In this document: positions 37,464 to 46,020 of the stretch, one piece after another | Layout of the letters: every line of letters starts with the position of its first letter | How positions within the stretch are numbered: position 1 is the first letter of the stretch | Assembly: GCA_964353175.1 (NCBI GenBank) | Contig: CAYGUX010000019.1 | Coordinates: forward strand, 1-55,375 | Source of the DNA: JAIYCX01 sp964353175 | GTDB taxonomy: Bacteria > Bdellovibrionota_C > UBA2361 > SZUA-149 > DAOLCO01 | Length of the DNA: 55,375 bases | Direction: 5' to 3' | The notes under the pieces: model-generated | The model's input: only the letters and a program-made list of their open reading frames with translations | Database searches by the model: none | What the model was told of the DNA's origin: nothing | Made by a program: the position numbers and the translations under genes

Positions 37464-38996
37464 CTATGAAACAATTCTATTCAATTTAGAATCCACAGTA
37501 GTAACGACGATAAGTTTATCCGTCTTCCGAAGGACTAGATCATTCCTAGGATTAATATGATGCTCTTGATAATCCCTACCTTTATTTGCGTAATCTACTG
37601 CTATTACAGTAGCTTCATGTTCTCTTTTAAAATAATCAAAAACCTCTAGGAACGTCCTTCCGACGTATTCTATCGGCACATCAAGCTTCCTTAGATAGGC
37701 TCCATCCTTCTGGGAAAGTAGGTCACTAAACACAGTACTAATTCCTCTATTCACAACTGCTGATGCAAATATGCCCGCAGAAATTCCCGTTCTGGAAACA
37801 ACTTCTTCAACTCCTGCCATCTTCAGGTGGGTAGCATTGACTTCATCAATTAGCTCGGCACATGTAAAGATATTAGGATTTAATTTCTCTAAAGTTAATG
37901 CAGCTAATACAGTCCTAGCATCCCTTACTTGATCAGTCAGTTCTGAATCTCTATCAGATAAAATCATAGCAGTTGCAGCCTTTCTTGCCCCTACTTTCTC
38001 TAGAACATCCATCTTTGTAAAATCTTCCCTTACGTGAAATAATCGCCTAGAATTTTTCACCTTCGAGTCAGCAATAATATTGGCTTTAGTCTCGGCTACA
38101 ACTACTACACCTTTAGTCCAAAGCTCCTTGGACATTTCTAGTTCGGCCAATGTAATAGCAGTTAACCTATCCCAACCACAGATTATCGTATGGTCATTCA
38201 AATCAGCTATGGTTAAATCTTTCTCGTCCATTTTTGTTTTCCAATAATTAGTCATTATAGATGATACAGCTCCAACGAAGAATGCAAACAGTAGTAATCC
38301 AGATAATGCTACAAAAACCTCAACTACTCTAGCCCATAGAGAAGTAGGTAGGCCTGCGAGTATTTCCCCTGAAATAAAAAGAAAAGTAGTGCTCCATATC
38401 CTATCTAAAAATAGATCCATGGAAATACTAGTTTCAGCGGGAGGAGCTTCAATAGTTAGCAAAACTAAAGTCCATGAAATTATCAAAACTATTGTAGTTA
38501 GTATTATGACTGCAAATACTCCAATAGACCGTTCTGCCCGCCTAGATATCCAGCCGCTGCGCCTCAAAAGGATCATAAAAGCACGGATTAGCCTCAGTAC
38601 TCTTAGTAGCCTAAGAAGTCTAAATGATCTGAAAATGCGAAGTACTGGTAGAACGGCTAAAATATCAATCCAATAATTTCTTAAGAAGACTTTCTTACTT
38701 GGCGAACTATACCAACGAAGGGATAATTCTCCTACAAATAGCCAAGTCAGAATATCATTAGCCAATAGAACATCATCCAACTGGGAACTTGGTGGAATAA
38801 AGAATTCGGCAAAGACCAAAATAACACTTAAAAGGATGAGAAGTGCAATGCATATTTCAAAAACAGCCGAATTTAGGAATCTCTGTAAATTTCTTTTTAC
38901 TTTACTAACTCTAGTTGCATAGGTAGGAATACCATTAGGATAATAGCGGCGTGACTTAGATTTCTCTCTAATTTTACGAATTTTATGTTTCACCAT
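37464..38996 (-). CDS. Voltage-gated-channel-like protein with TrkA/RCK domain and non-canonical filter
   Basis: The 510-residue protein has six membrane segments. S4 (120-139) carries Arg every third residue (RIFRSFRLLRLLRVLRLIR), a voltage sensor. The pore region (203-217) reads TTFLFISGEILAGLP, not the potassium signature TVGYGD. S6 is followed by a cytosolic RCK/TrkA-N type region starting near 268 with HTIICGWDRLTAITLAELE, plus a C-terminal TrkA-C-like part from about 410. The family resembles CASTOR/Pollux-type and bacterial ion transport proteins. Ion selectivity cannot be assigned. Confidence 0.75.
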   Translation of the reverse strand: MVKHKIRKIREKSKSRRYYPNGIPTYATRVSKVKRNLQRFLNSAVFEICIALLILLSVILVFAEFFIPPSSQLDDVLLANDILTWLFVGELSLRWYSSPSKKVFLRNYWIDILAVLPVLRIFRSFRLLRLLRVLRLIRAFMILLRRSGWISRRAERSIGVFAVIILTTIVLIISWTLVLLTIEAPPAETSISMDLFLDRIWSTTFLFISGEILAGLPTSLWARVVEVFVALSGLLLFAFFVGAVSSIMTNYWKTKMDEKDLTIADLNDHTIICGWDRLTAITLAELEMSKELWTKGVVVVAETKANIIADSKVKNSRRLFHVREDFTKMDVLEKVGARKAATAMILSDRDSELTDQVRDARTVLAALTLEKLNPNIFTCAELIDEVNATHLKMAGVEEVVSRTGISAGIFASAVVNRGISTVFSDLLSQKDGAYLRKLDVPIEYVGRTFLEVFDYFKREHEATVIAVDYANKGRDYQEHHINPRNDLVLRKTDKLIVVTTVDSKLNRIVS

Positions 38997-39274
38997 TGCA
39001 TTAATTAGATGCTAGAAAGGTCAAGTACTTTGCAAATAGCTTTATTCCAAAATAGACTAAAAGTGGAAAGACTCTTAGTAGGATACTGACACAAATTTTC
39101 CTATTAATTTCAGCAGTCTAGTAATTTTGGAAACCAGATAGAATATCCTAGTGATTCGGTGCTACTAGAGCATGCGCTAAGTTTCGACTCTTCTTCATTT
39201 TCGAAGTACTACTATATATTCCTAAATCTCTTTTCTGAAAGTTAGCTACCTCATCCACCCAACTTCGCACTCCA

Positions 39275-40333
39275 CTAGGACTTTAAAGATTCCATATCTA
39301 TACAAAATCTATATTTAACGTCAGACTTTAACATTCTTTCAAAAGCTTCATTTATTTTCTGAATGGGTATAACTTCAACATCTGCGACGATATTATGCTC
39401 ACCACAAAAATCCAACATCTCTTGAGTCAAAGCAATACCACCGATCAGTGAGCCTGACATCGACTTGTTACCAAAAATAAGAGAAAATGAAGATAAAGAA
39501 AGTGGCTTTTCAGGAGCGCCTACAAGAGTAATATTCCCATCTTGAGCAAGCATGTTAATGTATAAATTAATATCATGATCAGCAGCAACACAATCTAAGA
39601 TGAAGTCAAAACTGCCGGCATGTTGATTCATTTCATCTAGATTACTAGAAATCACCACTTCATCCGCACCAAGACCCACGGCAGCTTCTTTCTTATGAGA
39701 TGAGGTGGTAAAGACGACAACGTAAGCCCCCATAGCCTTAGCTAACTTAACCCCCATATGACCTAAACCGCCCAAGCCAACAATCCCAACCTTCATTCCA
39801 GGGGCAACTTTAGCACGCCTCAATGGAGAATAAGTAGTGATCCCAGCACACAACAAAGGCGCAACACCAGATAATTCTAAATTTTTAGGAATCCTTAAGA
39901 CGAAGTTTTCACTCACCACAATACTACTTGAGTATCCACCATAAGTTACAGGTGCAGTTCCAAACTTATCAGGTGAGTTGTAAGTAAATGAAGCATTTTG
40001 GCAAAATTGTTCATACCCCTTTTTGCAGCTTGGACACTCTTGATCTGAATCAACAAGACACCCAACACCGACAATATCTCCAACCTTATGTCCAGCGACT
40101 TTAGAACCAACTTCAGTTACACGACCTACTATTTCATGACCCGGGACACATGGATATACCGTAGGCATTGTTCCGCTCCATTCATTTCGAGCAGTGTGAA
40201 GGTCTGAATGACAAACACCACAATAAAGTATCTCGATTTGAACATCATTTTCACTAGGAGCTCTTCTAGGAATCTCAACTGGAACCAATTGCGATTCTGC
40301 ACTTGAAGTGGAATAAGCCTTAACACTATACAT
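39275..40333 (-). CDS. Zinc-dependent alcohol dehydrogenase (YahK/cinnamyl-type)
   Basis: The 352 residues contain the catalytic-zinc ligands in CGVCHSDLH and GHEIVGRVTEVG, the structural-zinc cysteines in DSDQECPSCKKGYEQFC, and the coenzyme motif GLGGLGHMGVKLAKAMGA. This is the YahK/cinnamyl alcohol dehydrogenase branch of medium-chain dehydrogenases, which reduces many aldehydes with NADPH. It has no evident operon partner. Confidence 0.9.
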   Translation of the reverse strand: MYSVKAYSTSSAESQLVPVEIPRRAPSENDVQIEILYCGVCHSDLHTARNEWSGTMPTVYPCVPGHEIVGRVTEVGSKVAGHKVGDIVGVGCLVDSDQECPSCKKGYEQFCQNASFTYNSPDKFGTAPVTYGGYSSSIVVSENFVLRIPKNLELSGVAPLLCAGITTYSPLRRAKVAPGMKVGIVGLGGLGHMGVKLAKAMGAYVVVFTTSSHKKEAAVGLGADEVVISSNLDEMNQHAGSFDFILDCVAADHDINLYINMLAQDGNITLVGAPEKPLSLSSFSLIFGNKSMSGSLIGGIALTQEMLDFCGEHNIVADVEVIPIQKINEAFERMLKSDVKYRFCIDMESLKS

Positions 40334-40503
40334 AGAGGTACCCTAATATTTATTCGATATTCTTAAAAATTGATATATATGAATTAGCATGGGCTTGCCG
40401 ACTATTCAAATTTACGAATAGTCTATTTCTTAAAATATTGTAGATTAGTAGTAGCACAATTCTGGAAGAAGTTGGACAATAGACTAAAGTTTAACCTGAA
40501 ATT

Positions 40504-41097
40504 TTAATTTAAGAACCAACCTGTCACACTATAACGATCTTTAAAAGTTTCAGTAACTTCATGCTCTAAGTTTTCACTCTCAAAACATACCAACCTACCT
40601 GCGATAGGTGCAATACTTATAGCCGTTTCTACCTGATCTTTTACAGAATAGATAATCAAATTTCCTCCATCCTCAGGAATCCATTGACTATTTAAATATA
40701 GAATGACTGACAACACTCTTCCTTTTTTGCTTTGGAAGGTATCTCTATGACGTCTATAGAATTTACCTACCCCATACTTAGCAAAGTGTATCTCCGTACT
40801 TTTTATACCTAAATAACAAGTCTCATTGATATATTTTATCAACTCTTGGTTTCTTGTAAAAAGATCAATCTCAGCTGGAACAATTGAATCACCTTCGATC
40901 CACAATATCTCATCCCCTCTTACTAAAGCTGACTTACTTACCTCTCCAAACTTCCCAACACCCGCCTCCTTAAACAAACCGCTTTCATACCGAGAAGTAA
41001 AACTATCCATCAAACCAGAGACCTCATCCACAGAAAGAAAATTATCGCATACGGCATAACCTTTTTCTAACAAGCCATCGACCAAGGACTTAAACAT
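40504..41097 (-). CDS. 2-oxoglutarate/Fe(II)-dependent oxygenase (prolyl-4-hydroxylase type)
   Basis: The 197-residue product (ATG at 41097; a TTG at 41109 would add four residues) contains RRHRDTF for the HxD pair and LEHEVTETFKDRYSVTGWF for the distal His and the 2-oxoglutarate-binding Arg. The fold core VLSVILYLNSQWIPEDGGNL is typical of the P4Hc class. These enzymes hydroxylate proteins or small molecules; the substrate is not predictable. Confidence 0.8.
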   Translation of the reverse strand: MFKSLVDGLLEKGYAVCDNFLSVDEVSGLMDSFTSRYESGLFKEAGVGKFGEVSKSALVRGDEILWIEGDSIVPAEIDLFTRNQELIKYINETCYLGIKSTEIHFAKYGVGKFYRRHRDTFQSKKGRVLSVILYLNSQWIPEDGGNLIIYSVKDQVETAISIAPIAGRLVCFESENLEHEVTETFKDRYSVTGWFLN

Positions 41098-41213
41098 ATA
41101 ATTTAACAAAATTGACCCTATTTACAATGAAATCCAAACCCACCTTGTGCACAGTTTTTCTTAAATAGCGAATGTAGACAGTCCAGTACGCTTAGCCCAA
41201 TGCCAACCCCATA

Positions 41214-41229
41214 ACTGGTGCGGGTCTAC
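41214..41229 (-). repeat. REP element copy 2
   Basis: The minus strand reads GTAGACCCGCACCAGT. It differs from the consensus by A for C at base five and A for G near the end. It lies about 130 bases upstream of the RAYT start. Confidence 0.65.
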
Positions 41230-41267
41230 TTCCTCATCCCCCTCCCCCCACTCTACCTCACGCTCTA

Positions 41268-41283
41268 TCTGGTGCGGGGCTAC
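41268..41283 (-). repeat. REP element copy 3
   Basis: The minus strand reads GTAGCCCCGCACCAGA. It is in tandem with copy 2, 38 bases apart, and about 80 bases before the RAYT start. The interval between them is C-rich on the plus strand. Confidence 0.7.
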
Positions 41284-41362
41284 ATTCTGATCCATCTTCA
41301 AATTTTCTACGATAAACCTCCTATAACCTTAAAACGTAATTTTATTTACATAGGAGGCCAAG

Positions 41363-42343
41363 ATGCCACGTTTACCGAAGTTCCATCCGCCAAAGAGCGT
41401 ATTGTTTATTACCACAAGCCTAGAAGAAGGACTCCTCTTGAAGTCCAATCCCCTAATGAAAGCAATCCTAGAGACTTGTCTAGCAAAGGCTCAAAGACTT
41501 CATAAGGTTAGGATCTGTCATTTCCTATTTGAAGAAAATCATGTTCACCTTGTTATAGTAGTAGACAATCCAGAGGATATAGCTGATTTTATGGAGAGAT
41601 TTAAGACTGAGTCTGCGCATGCTATCAATAAACTCCTGGGGCGAAGAAAAAGAACCGTATGGTGTGAGGGATATGATAGTCCTATCCTAGGTAATCCTGT
41701 AGATGTAATTAAACAAATAGTTTACCTCTACACAAACCCCACTAAAGATAGTCTAGTTGACTCCATAGAAGAGTATCCAAACCTAAGTACCTGGAGAGCT
41801 TATAAAACAGGCGAGAGTAAGATTTCCTGCATTCCATTTAAACGATCTGACATTAAAAAGCTTTCATCTCTTTCACCTTCGAAAGAGGAAATTCATTCTC
41901 ACCTAGAAAGTCTAAAAGATCTATACCCAGAGTCAATTGAACTCATACTTGAACCTAATGCTTGGCTGGAGATTATGAAGGTTCCTGAGAAGGACTGGGA
42001 TAAGATTAATCAAAGAATCATAAGCATGGTAGGTAGGACCGATGATAGGTTCAAGAAAAAGAGAGAAGATCTGAATAAATCTGCAATGGGATCAGAAAGG
42101 CTTACCAATTCCTCCTTTAATTTAAGCTATAGGTCAAAGAGAAAAGGGAAACGATCATACTGCATTAGCAGTCAAATTTCCTTGAGAGTTCATATTATTC
42201 AAACTATCAAGGCGCTAATTAATGAGGGACGTGAGATCTACCAAAGGTGGAAGGCGGGAGAGCATTCTCTTAGGTTCCCTATCGGTATCTATCCGCCGGC
42301 AATGCCTCGGCTTGCTAATCTTGTGGCTGGCGTGGTTGTTTAG
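41363..42343 (+). CDS. REP-associated tyrosine transposase (RAYT, Y1/HUH)
   Basis: RAYTs are single-stranded-DNA endonucleases related to IS200/IS605 transposases that bind REP hairpins. The 326-residue protein has FEENHVHLVI, with the HUH pair His60 and His62, and YLYTNPTKDSLVDS near residue 121, with Tyr121 or Tyr123 as the likely nucleophile. A good ribosome binding site (AGGAGG, five bases) precedes the ATG. The C-terminal 150 residues are a helix-rich extension. The gene is flanked by REP copies on both sides and appears intact. It is a single copy here, as is usual for RAYTs. Confidence 0.88.
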   Translation: MPRLPKFHPPKSVLFITTSLEEGLLLKSNPLMKAILETCLAKAQRLHKVRICHFLFEENHVHLVIVVDNPEDIADFMERFKTESAHAINKLLGRRKRTVWCEGYDSPILGNPVDVIKQIVYLYTNPTKDSLVDSIEEYPNLSTWRAYKTGESKISCIPFKRSDIKKLSSLSPSKEEIHSHLESLKDLYPESIELILEPNAWLEIMKVPEKDWDKINQRIISMVGRTDDRFKKKREDLNKSAMGSERLTNSSFNLSYRSKRKGKRSYCISSQISLRVHIIQTIKALINEGREIYQRWKAGEHSLRFPIGIYPPAMPRLANLVAGVVV

Positions 42344-42514
42344 GAAGCACATTCACATCACCTTCCTTCGGATAGCTTAAAAACTAATTATCTACCCGTC
42401 TGGCAATAGACTATTTAAATAAAGAACCTTTTTAGCAAAATAATTTCCATCAATTGAAACTTTTTTGAACTAGATTTCCCTTTTTATCATTGTAAAATTA
42501 CAGAACATGATACA

Positions 42515-42530
42515 GTAGCCCCGCACCGGT
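42515..42530 (+). repeat. REP element copy 4
   Basis: GTAGCCCCGCACCGGT, identical to copy 5. It lies 172 bases after the RAYT stop in a 534-base interval (42344-42877) without any gene. Confidence 0.75.
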
Positions 42531-42798
42531 CCAAAACAAGACAGGAATACCAACAACTCGACAAGGGATATCAGGAAAGGTTGGAGCCCCTATATTACAT
42601 CTACTTTTTAAAGGATTGATGGGTAAGAAATAGTAGCTAAAAGTCCTTATTGATTTTGTTAAAACTGTTAACTGTCCTTGAAATGGGACTAGGTTAGTTT
42701 TTCTTCTTTTGGAAAATTAGGACATGCTATAGATGGTTAATTGGGTGTGGAGGGGTTGATTTAATTAAGGATGTGAGGAGGTTAGGGGAGTGGGTAGA

Positions 42799-42814
42799 GT
42801 AGCCCCGCACCGGT
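42799..42814 (+). repeat. REP element copy 5
   Basis: GTAGCCCCGCACCGGT, identical to copy 4, 456 bases after the RAYT stop and 64 bases before the end of the neighbouring convergent methyltransferase gene. A weak pairing of CCCG with a downstream CGGG is possible. Confidence 0.75.
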
Positions 42815-42877
42815 TTGACGGGTTAAGTACAGAGACTGGTTGTTGACGTTTTACGGCCAATTGAGGCTGAGGGAGTC

Positions 42878-43630
42878 TCACTCCTCCCTACTAAAAAGAA
42901 CATGTATCCAATAAGCTCTCTCTTTGGTGAAAAATTTATTCTGCATAACTTGAATATAGTAAGCCAATCGGGTAGCTATTCTTTGTAGAAGTGTTCGAGA
43001 TGCTAGTACTTCTAATTTATTTCCACATTCGATGCAGGGTTCATCTTGAACATACGTTCCAAAAGGGTTGCCTGCGTAATCTAACAACGATGTACATACA
43101 GCATTTGTTCTATTTCTAGTTCTACCTGCATATTTAACAGTCTCTACTTTAAGAGTCGGAAATAGACTAACAAGCTTATTCAGATCAAAAATATTAACAT
43201 GACCCCAAGGTGGATTTTTACACCCACAATTAATGCAAGTGGTACGGCCTGATCTTGTGTCTTGCTCAAATGGTACTCCAATTAGTAACTTAGAGTTACA
43301 CACCCGAGCCAATTCATCACATGCTTTTTTAAGAAGTTTCGGCGGAATATGTTCAAGTACTTCAGCACAAAAAACAAAATCAAACTCCTTGTCCATAAAC
43401 TCCAAGCAGGTAACATCACCTTTTACACACTCAATTTTCGGATGCTCGATTTTTGGCTTTTCTAAATCAAGAGCAACCACCGCTTCATATCGCTCAGCGA
43501 ACAGCATAGAATATACCCCATCTCTTGCACCAATATCTAAGACTTTGTTTGCGTCTGCTGGCAGGAGACTTCTTATGCACTTTTCCCGTTCTTGTTCAGA
43601 AGCACTTGCTCTGTATTTCTGTAAATCCAT
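42878..43630 (-). CDS. Class I SAM-dependent methyltransferase with cysteine-rich insertion
   Basis: The 250-residue protein has motif I VLDIGARDGVYS, the acidic residue after the second strand (VALDLEKP), and FVFCAEVLEHIP, the Methyltransf_11 pattern. Two cysteine pairs stand apart in the C-terminal half: CINCGCKNPPWGH and CIECGNK, a likely zinc site. Such methyltransferases often modify glycans or small molecules. The ends look intact. No partner gene is adjacent. Confidence 0.8.
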   Translation of the reverse strand: MDLQKYRASASEQEREKCIRSLLPADANKVLDIGARDGVYSMLFAERYEAVVALDLEKPKIEHPKIECVKGDVTCLEFMDKEFDFVFCAEVLEHIPPKLLKKACDELARVCNSKLLIGVPFEQDTRSGRTTCINCGCKNPPWGHVNIFDLNKLVSLFPTLKVETVKYAGRTRNRTNAVCTSLLDYAGNPFGTYVQDEPCIECGNKLEVLASRTLLQRIATRLAYYIQVMQNKFFTKERAYWIHVLFSREE

Positions 43631-43848
43631 TATTTATATTTATTTAATTGAGTTTAATTATCGATGTAGCGTACCAAAATAATAAGGACTTTTATAGCAG
43701 TAGATACGATAGCATTAGTAAAAAAAACAGAACGACCCCCACTATCTATTTTCTCAAAGTTTCCGCTGGGAAGGAAGTTTGAATACGCAGGTAGTGGGAG
43801 CCTTTAGTTCAGCTTGGCTAAAGAAAACATAAAGAACCTGAGAATGGG

Positions 43849-44157
43849 CTAAAATCCGTCTGGAAAGCCATCCCCATAATCTGGATAATTTGGACGCTGT
43901 ACTGTCACAATGTCAGACTCCAACCAATTCAGAATCTCAATCGACGTACGTATCTCTCCATCCTCTGCCATAAGATACTGTACATCGCCCTTGAGATACC
44001 GTATTAAGTCAAGAAGAAAACTCACAGAGGCTTTGACTCCTAAAGGCCCCTCAGATACAGGAACTATGATATAAACTTCTTCATAGGTTAAGCCTGAAGC
44101 GCGAATCTCTTGCTTCAAATCTTCTAAAGAAATTTGTAGAACCCAAACGGTTTGCAT
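43849..44157 (-). CDS. Hypothetical protein
   Basis: I chose the ATG at 44157 (102 residues), which has GAGGGAG upstream; a TTG at 44181 is less likely. The product begins MQTVWVLQISLEDLKQEI, is mostly hydrophilic with one semi-hydrophobic strand (EEVYIIVPVS), and ends DYGDGFPDGF. No domain was recognised. There is no signal peptide. It stands alone between two gene-poor intervals. Confidence 0.5.
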   Translation of the reverse strand: MQTVWVLQISLEDLKQEIRASGLTYEEVYIIVPVSEGPLGVKASVSFLLDLIRYLKGDVQYLMAEDGEIRTSIEILNWLESDIVTVQRPNYPDYGDGFPDGF

Positions 44158-44797
44158 AACTAACACTCCCTCATTCTTCAACCCAAACGTTATTCGAGAA
44201 GTCTAAAACGCAAGTAAACTTCCCATCAGAATTCCTAAAAACCTTAAACTACCTGTCAAAATAGTGAAGGTCATTCTAGTTATTAAAGGGTTTGTGATGT
44301 TATATTCAAAGGGATAATCCATCGTCTCAATGATACTTCCCTATTCTTGTAAACTCAGTGAACCTTGATGCAAATCACTGAAGATTAAAATCCCTAAAAA
44401 ACCAGAACGGCCTCGTATCTTCTACTCATATTGGAACTTATTCACTAGCATTTAACTGAGAATACGCATTAGGTCAATTAAATCGAAGGTAGGTAGGCCT
44501 ACGAAATCACTTAATTATAAAAATCACAGACGGAAATAATGCAATAATAAAAAAACTACCACCCTATACCAAATCTATTTGACAAAGTCGAATTGGCCGA
44601 TACTCGCCAATCATTCTAAATACTTAAAAAGTATAGACAGATGGGGGCAGCCCATTTACATATTGATACCGCCGTTCCTCAGATTATATCCCTCTCACGA
44701 ATAAGTTTTTCGTAATACAAACATATCGAGCTGCGCACTCTTATTATTTGCACTCACTATATTTGTTATAAGGCTAGTCGCATAACGGCTCCTACGC

Positions 44798-44855
44798 ATA
44801 CTGCTATTTCACTTCAATGAATTTCTTATACGGAAATTCATTTCGTGAGCAGTAT
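44798..44855 (+). repeat. Composite stem-loop A in the mbnP upstream region
   Basis: Outer arms ATACTGCT (44798-44805) and AGCAGTAT (44848-44855) enclose an inner perfect 9-bp hairpin, ATGAATTTC (44817-44825) and GAAATTCAT (44833-44841), with CAC/GTG pairing between. The interval 44182-45149 has no convincing gene. Confidence 0.55.
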
Positions 44856-44863
44856 ATATTTAT

Positions 44864-44926
44864 TCTTGTAGGTCTTATAGATAGTTTAACTTGAAAGCAT
44901 GTCTATGCTTTCAACTAACTACAAGA
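44864..44926 (+). repeat. Composite stem-loop B in the mbnP upstream region
   Basis: Outer arms TCTTGTAG (44864-44871) and CTACAAGA (44919-44926) enclose a perfect 10-bp hairpin TTGAAAGCAT / ATGCTTTCAA (44891-44914) with a GTCT loop. It begins nine bases after stem-loop A ends, so the two form one structured block. Confidence 0.55.
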
Positions 44927-45055
44927 GATTACCTTAGTCATTATTTTCTTACCTGAAAAATCTCATTCTATTAGTTGCGATATTTACATACAATTAAAAA
45001 ACTAGCAGGCATGATGATGTTAAGAAAATAAAAAATGTAAGTGACCGCACCTATC

Positions 45056-45072
45056 TGCGACAACTTGTCGCA
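45056..45072. promoter_or_regulatory. Perfect palindrome, candidate operator for mbnP
   Basis: TGCGACAACTTGTCGCA is an 8+8 perfect dyad around a single C. It directly abuts the upstream edge of the candidate -35 box (45073) and lies 78 bases before the MbnP start. Position and symmetry suit binding of a dimeric regulator. The regulator is not known. Confidence 0.6.
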
Positions 45073-45101
45073 TTGCCTTTGTTTTTTAAGCCGATTAACA
45101 T
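45073..45101 (+). promoter_or_regulatory. Candidate promoter of the mbnP-mbnH operon
   Basis: TTGCCT (45073-45078), a 17-base spacer, and TAACAT (45096-45101) form a plausible sigma-70 promoter, each box having four of six consensus bases. The MbnP ATG follows 48 bases after the -10. Confidence 0.45.
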
Positions 45102-45149
45102 TGAAAAAATAACTTAAACAAAATCAAGGGAAAGAAAGGGGGATAATAA

Positions 45150-46004
45150 ATGGCTACCAACAAATTACACTCTATACACAAAAGAATAATTACTATTTTT
45201 CTAACAAGCTCAATGCTTGCATGCGGAGGAGGTGGAGGTAATAGTAGTGGGGATAAAACAATAGCTTTAAATTTTGCCACAAAAATCAATGGAGAGAATT
45301 TCTCATGTGAGCATGGATATAAATCAGTAGGCAGTTCACAAACTAACATAATGCCTTTAGACGCTAGATTTTATATCTCAGAGATATCACTAATTGCAGA
45401 TGACGGCAGTCAGCATGAACTAAAATTAACTAAGGACGGTAAGTGGCAAGATGATACAGTCGCGTTACTTGATTTTGAAAATGGCAGAGGGACTTGCTCA
45501 GAAGGAGACAAAGAAACCAACACCCAAATAATCGGAACCATAGAAGACAAACAATACGTAGGCATACAATATACTGTAGGCGTACCTTTCAACAAGAATC
45601 ATCTTGACTCAGTTACCGCACTTCCTCCCCTAGATAGAACTGCTATGTATTGGAACTGGAACGCTGGATATAAATTTATTAAATTTGACGTTTCTTCTCT
45701 AGGCATGCCTGACGGTTACAGGTTTCATCTTGGTAGTACTGCATGTTCAGGAAATGAGTCAGGACCAAACGGATCATGTCAAAACTCCAATCGAATTAGT
45801 GTAAAATTGCTTGATTATAATCCTGGTTCCAATACGATTGTCGCCGATTTTGGCTTACTCCTTGCGGAAAATGATGTAAATTTCAACACTCCGCAGACAG
45901 CGCCTGGGTGCATGTCAGGAGCGAGTGATCCAGAGTGTACATCTATATTCTCTAAATTAGGATTCGGTTCACAAAGTGAACAACAACTATTTCATGTAGA
46001 ATAA
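45150..46004 (+). CDS. mbnP: MbnP-family copper-binding lipoprotein
   Basis: MbnP-type proteins bind copper after their partner MbnH oxidises a tryptophan to kynurenine; the pair is known as the metallo-mystery pair. The 284-residue protein has a signal with lipobox LAC and lipidated Cys25, then a Gly-rich linker. The body opens LNFATKINGENFSCEHGY and has DARFYISEISLI, VTALPPLDRTAMYWNWNAGY (Trp-rich loop) and SVKLLDYNPGSNTIVADFG, the family pattern. Six further Cys pair up in the mature chain. AGGGGG precedes the ATG. A perfect palindrome lies upstream. Confidence 0.88.
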   Translation: MATNKLHSIHKRIITIFLTSSMLACGGGGGNSSGDKTIALNFATKINGENFSCEHGYKSVGSSQTNIMPLDARFYISEISLIADDGSQHELKLTKDGKWQDDTVALLDFENGRGTCSEGDKETNTQIIGTIEDKQYVGIQYTVGVPFNKNHLDSVTALPPLDRTAMYWNWNAGYKFIKFDVSSLGMPDGYRFHLGSTACSGNESGPNGSCQNSNRISVKLLDYNPGSNTIVADFGLLLAENDVNFNTPQTAPGCMSGASDPECTSIFSKLGFGSQSEQQLFHVE

Positions 46005-46020
46005 CCAGCAACTACTTCTA

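Noticed and set aside
41218..41505. Frame over the RAYT start and REP copies
   Set aside because: It overlaps RAYT out of frame and reads through REP sequence.
43740..43803. CCCACTA / TAGTGGG inverted repeat after the methyltransferase gene
   Set aside because: The seven-base arms are about 50 bases apart and could be chance.
44700..44930. attC-like sites of an integron
   Set aside because: The paired stems are in the right size range, but no RYYYAAC/GTTRRRY boxes fit and no integrase gene is present.
45095..45349. Minus-strand frame over the mbnP promoter
   Set aside because: It covers the promoter, the palindrome-adjacent region and the mbnP 5' end; the product is compositionally odd and has no motif.
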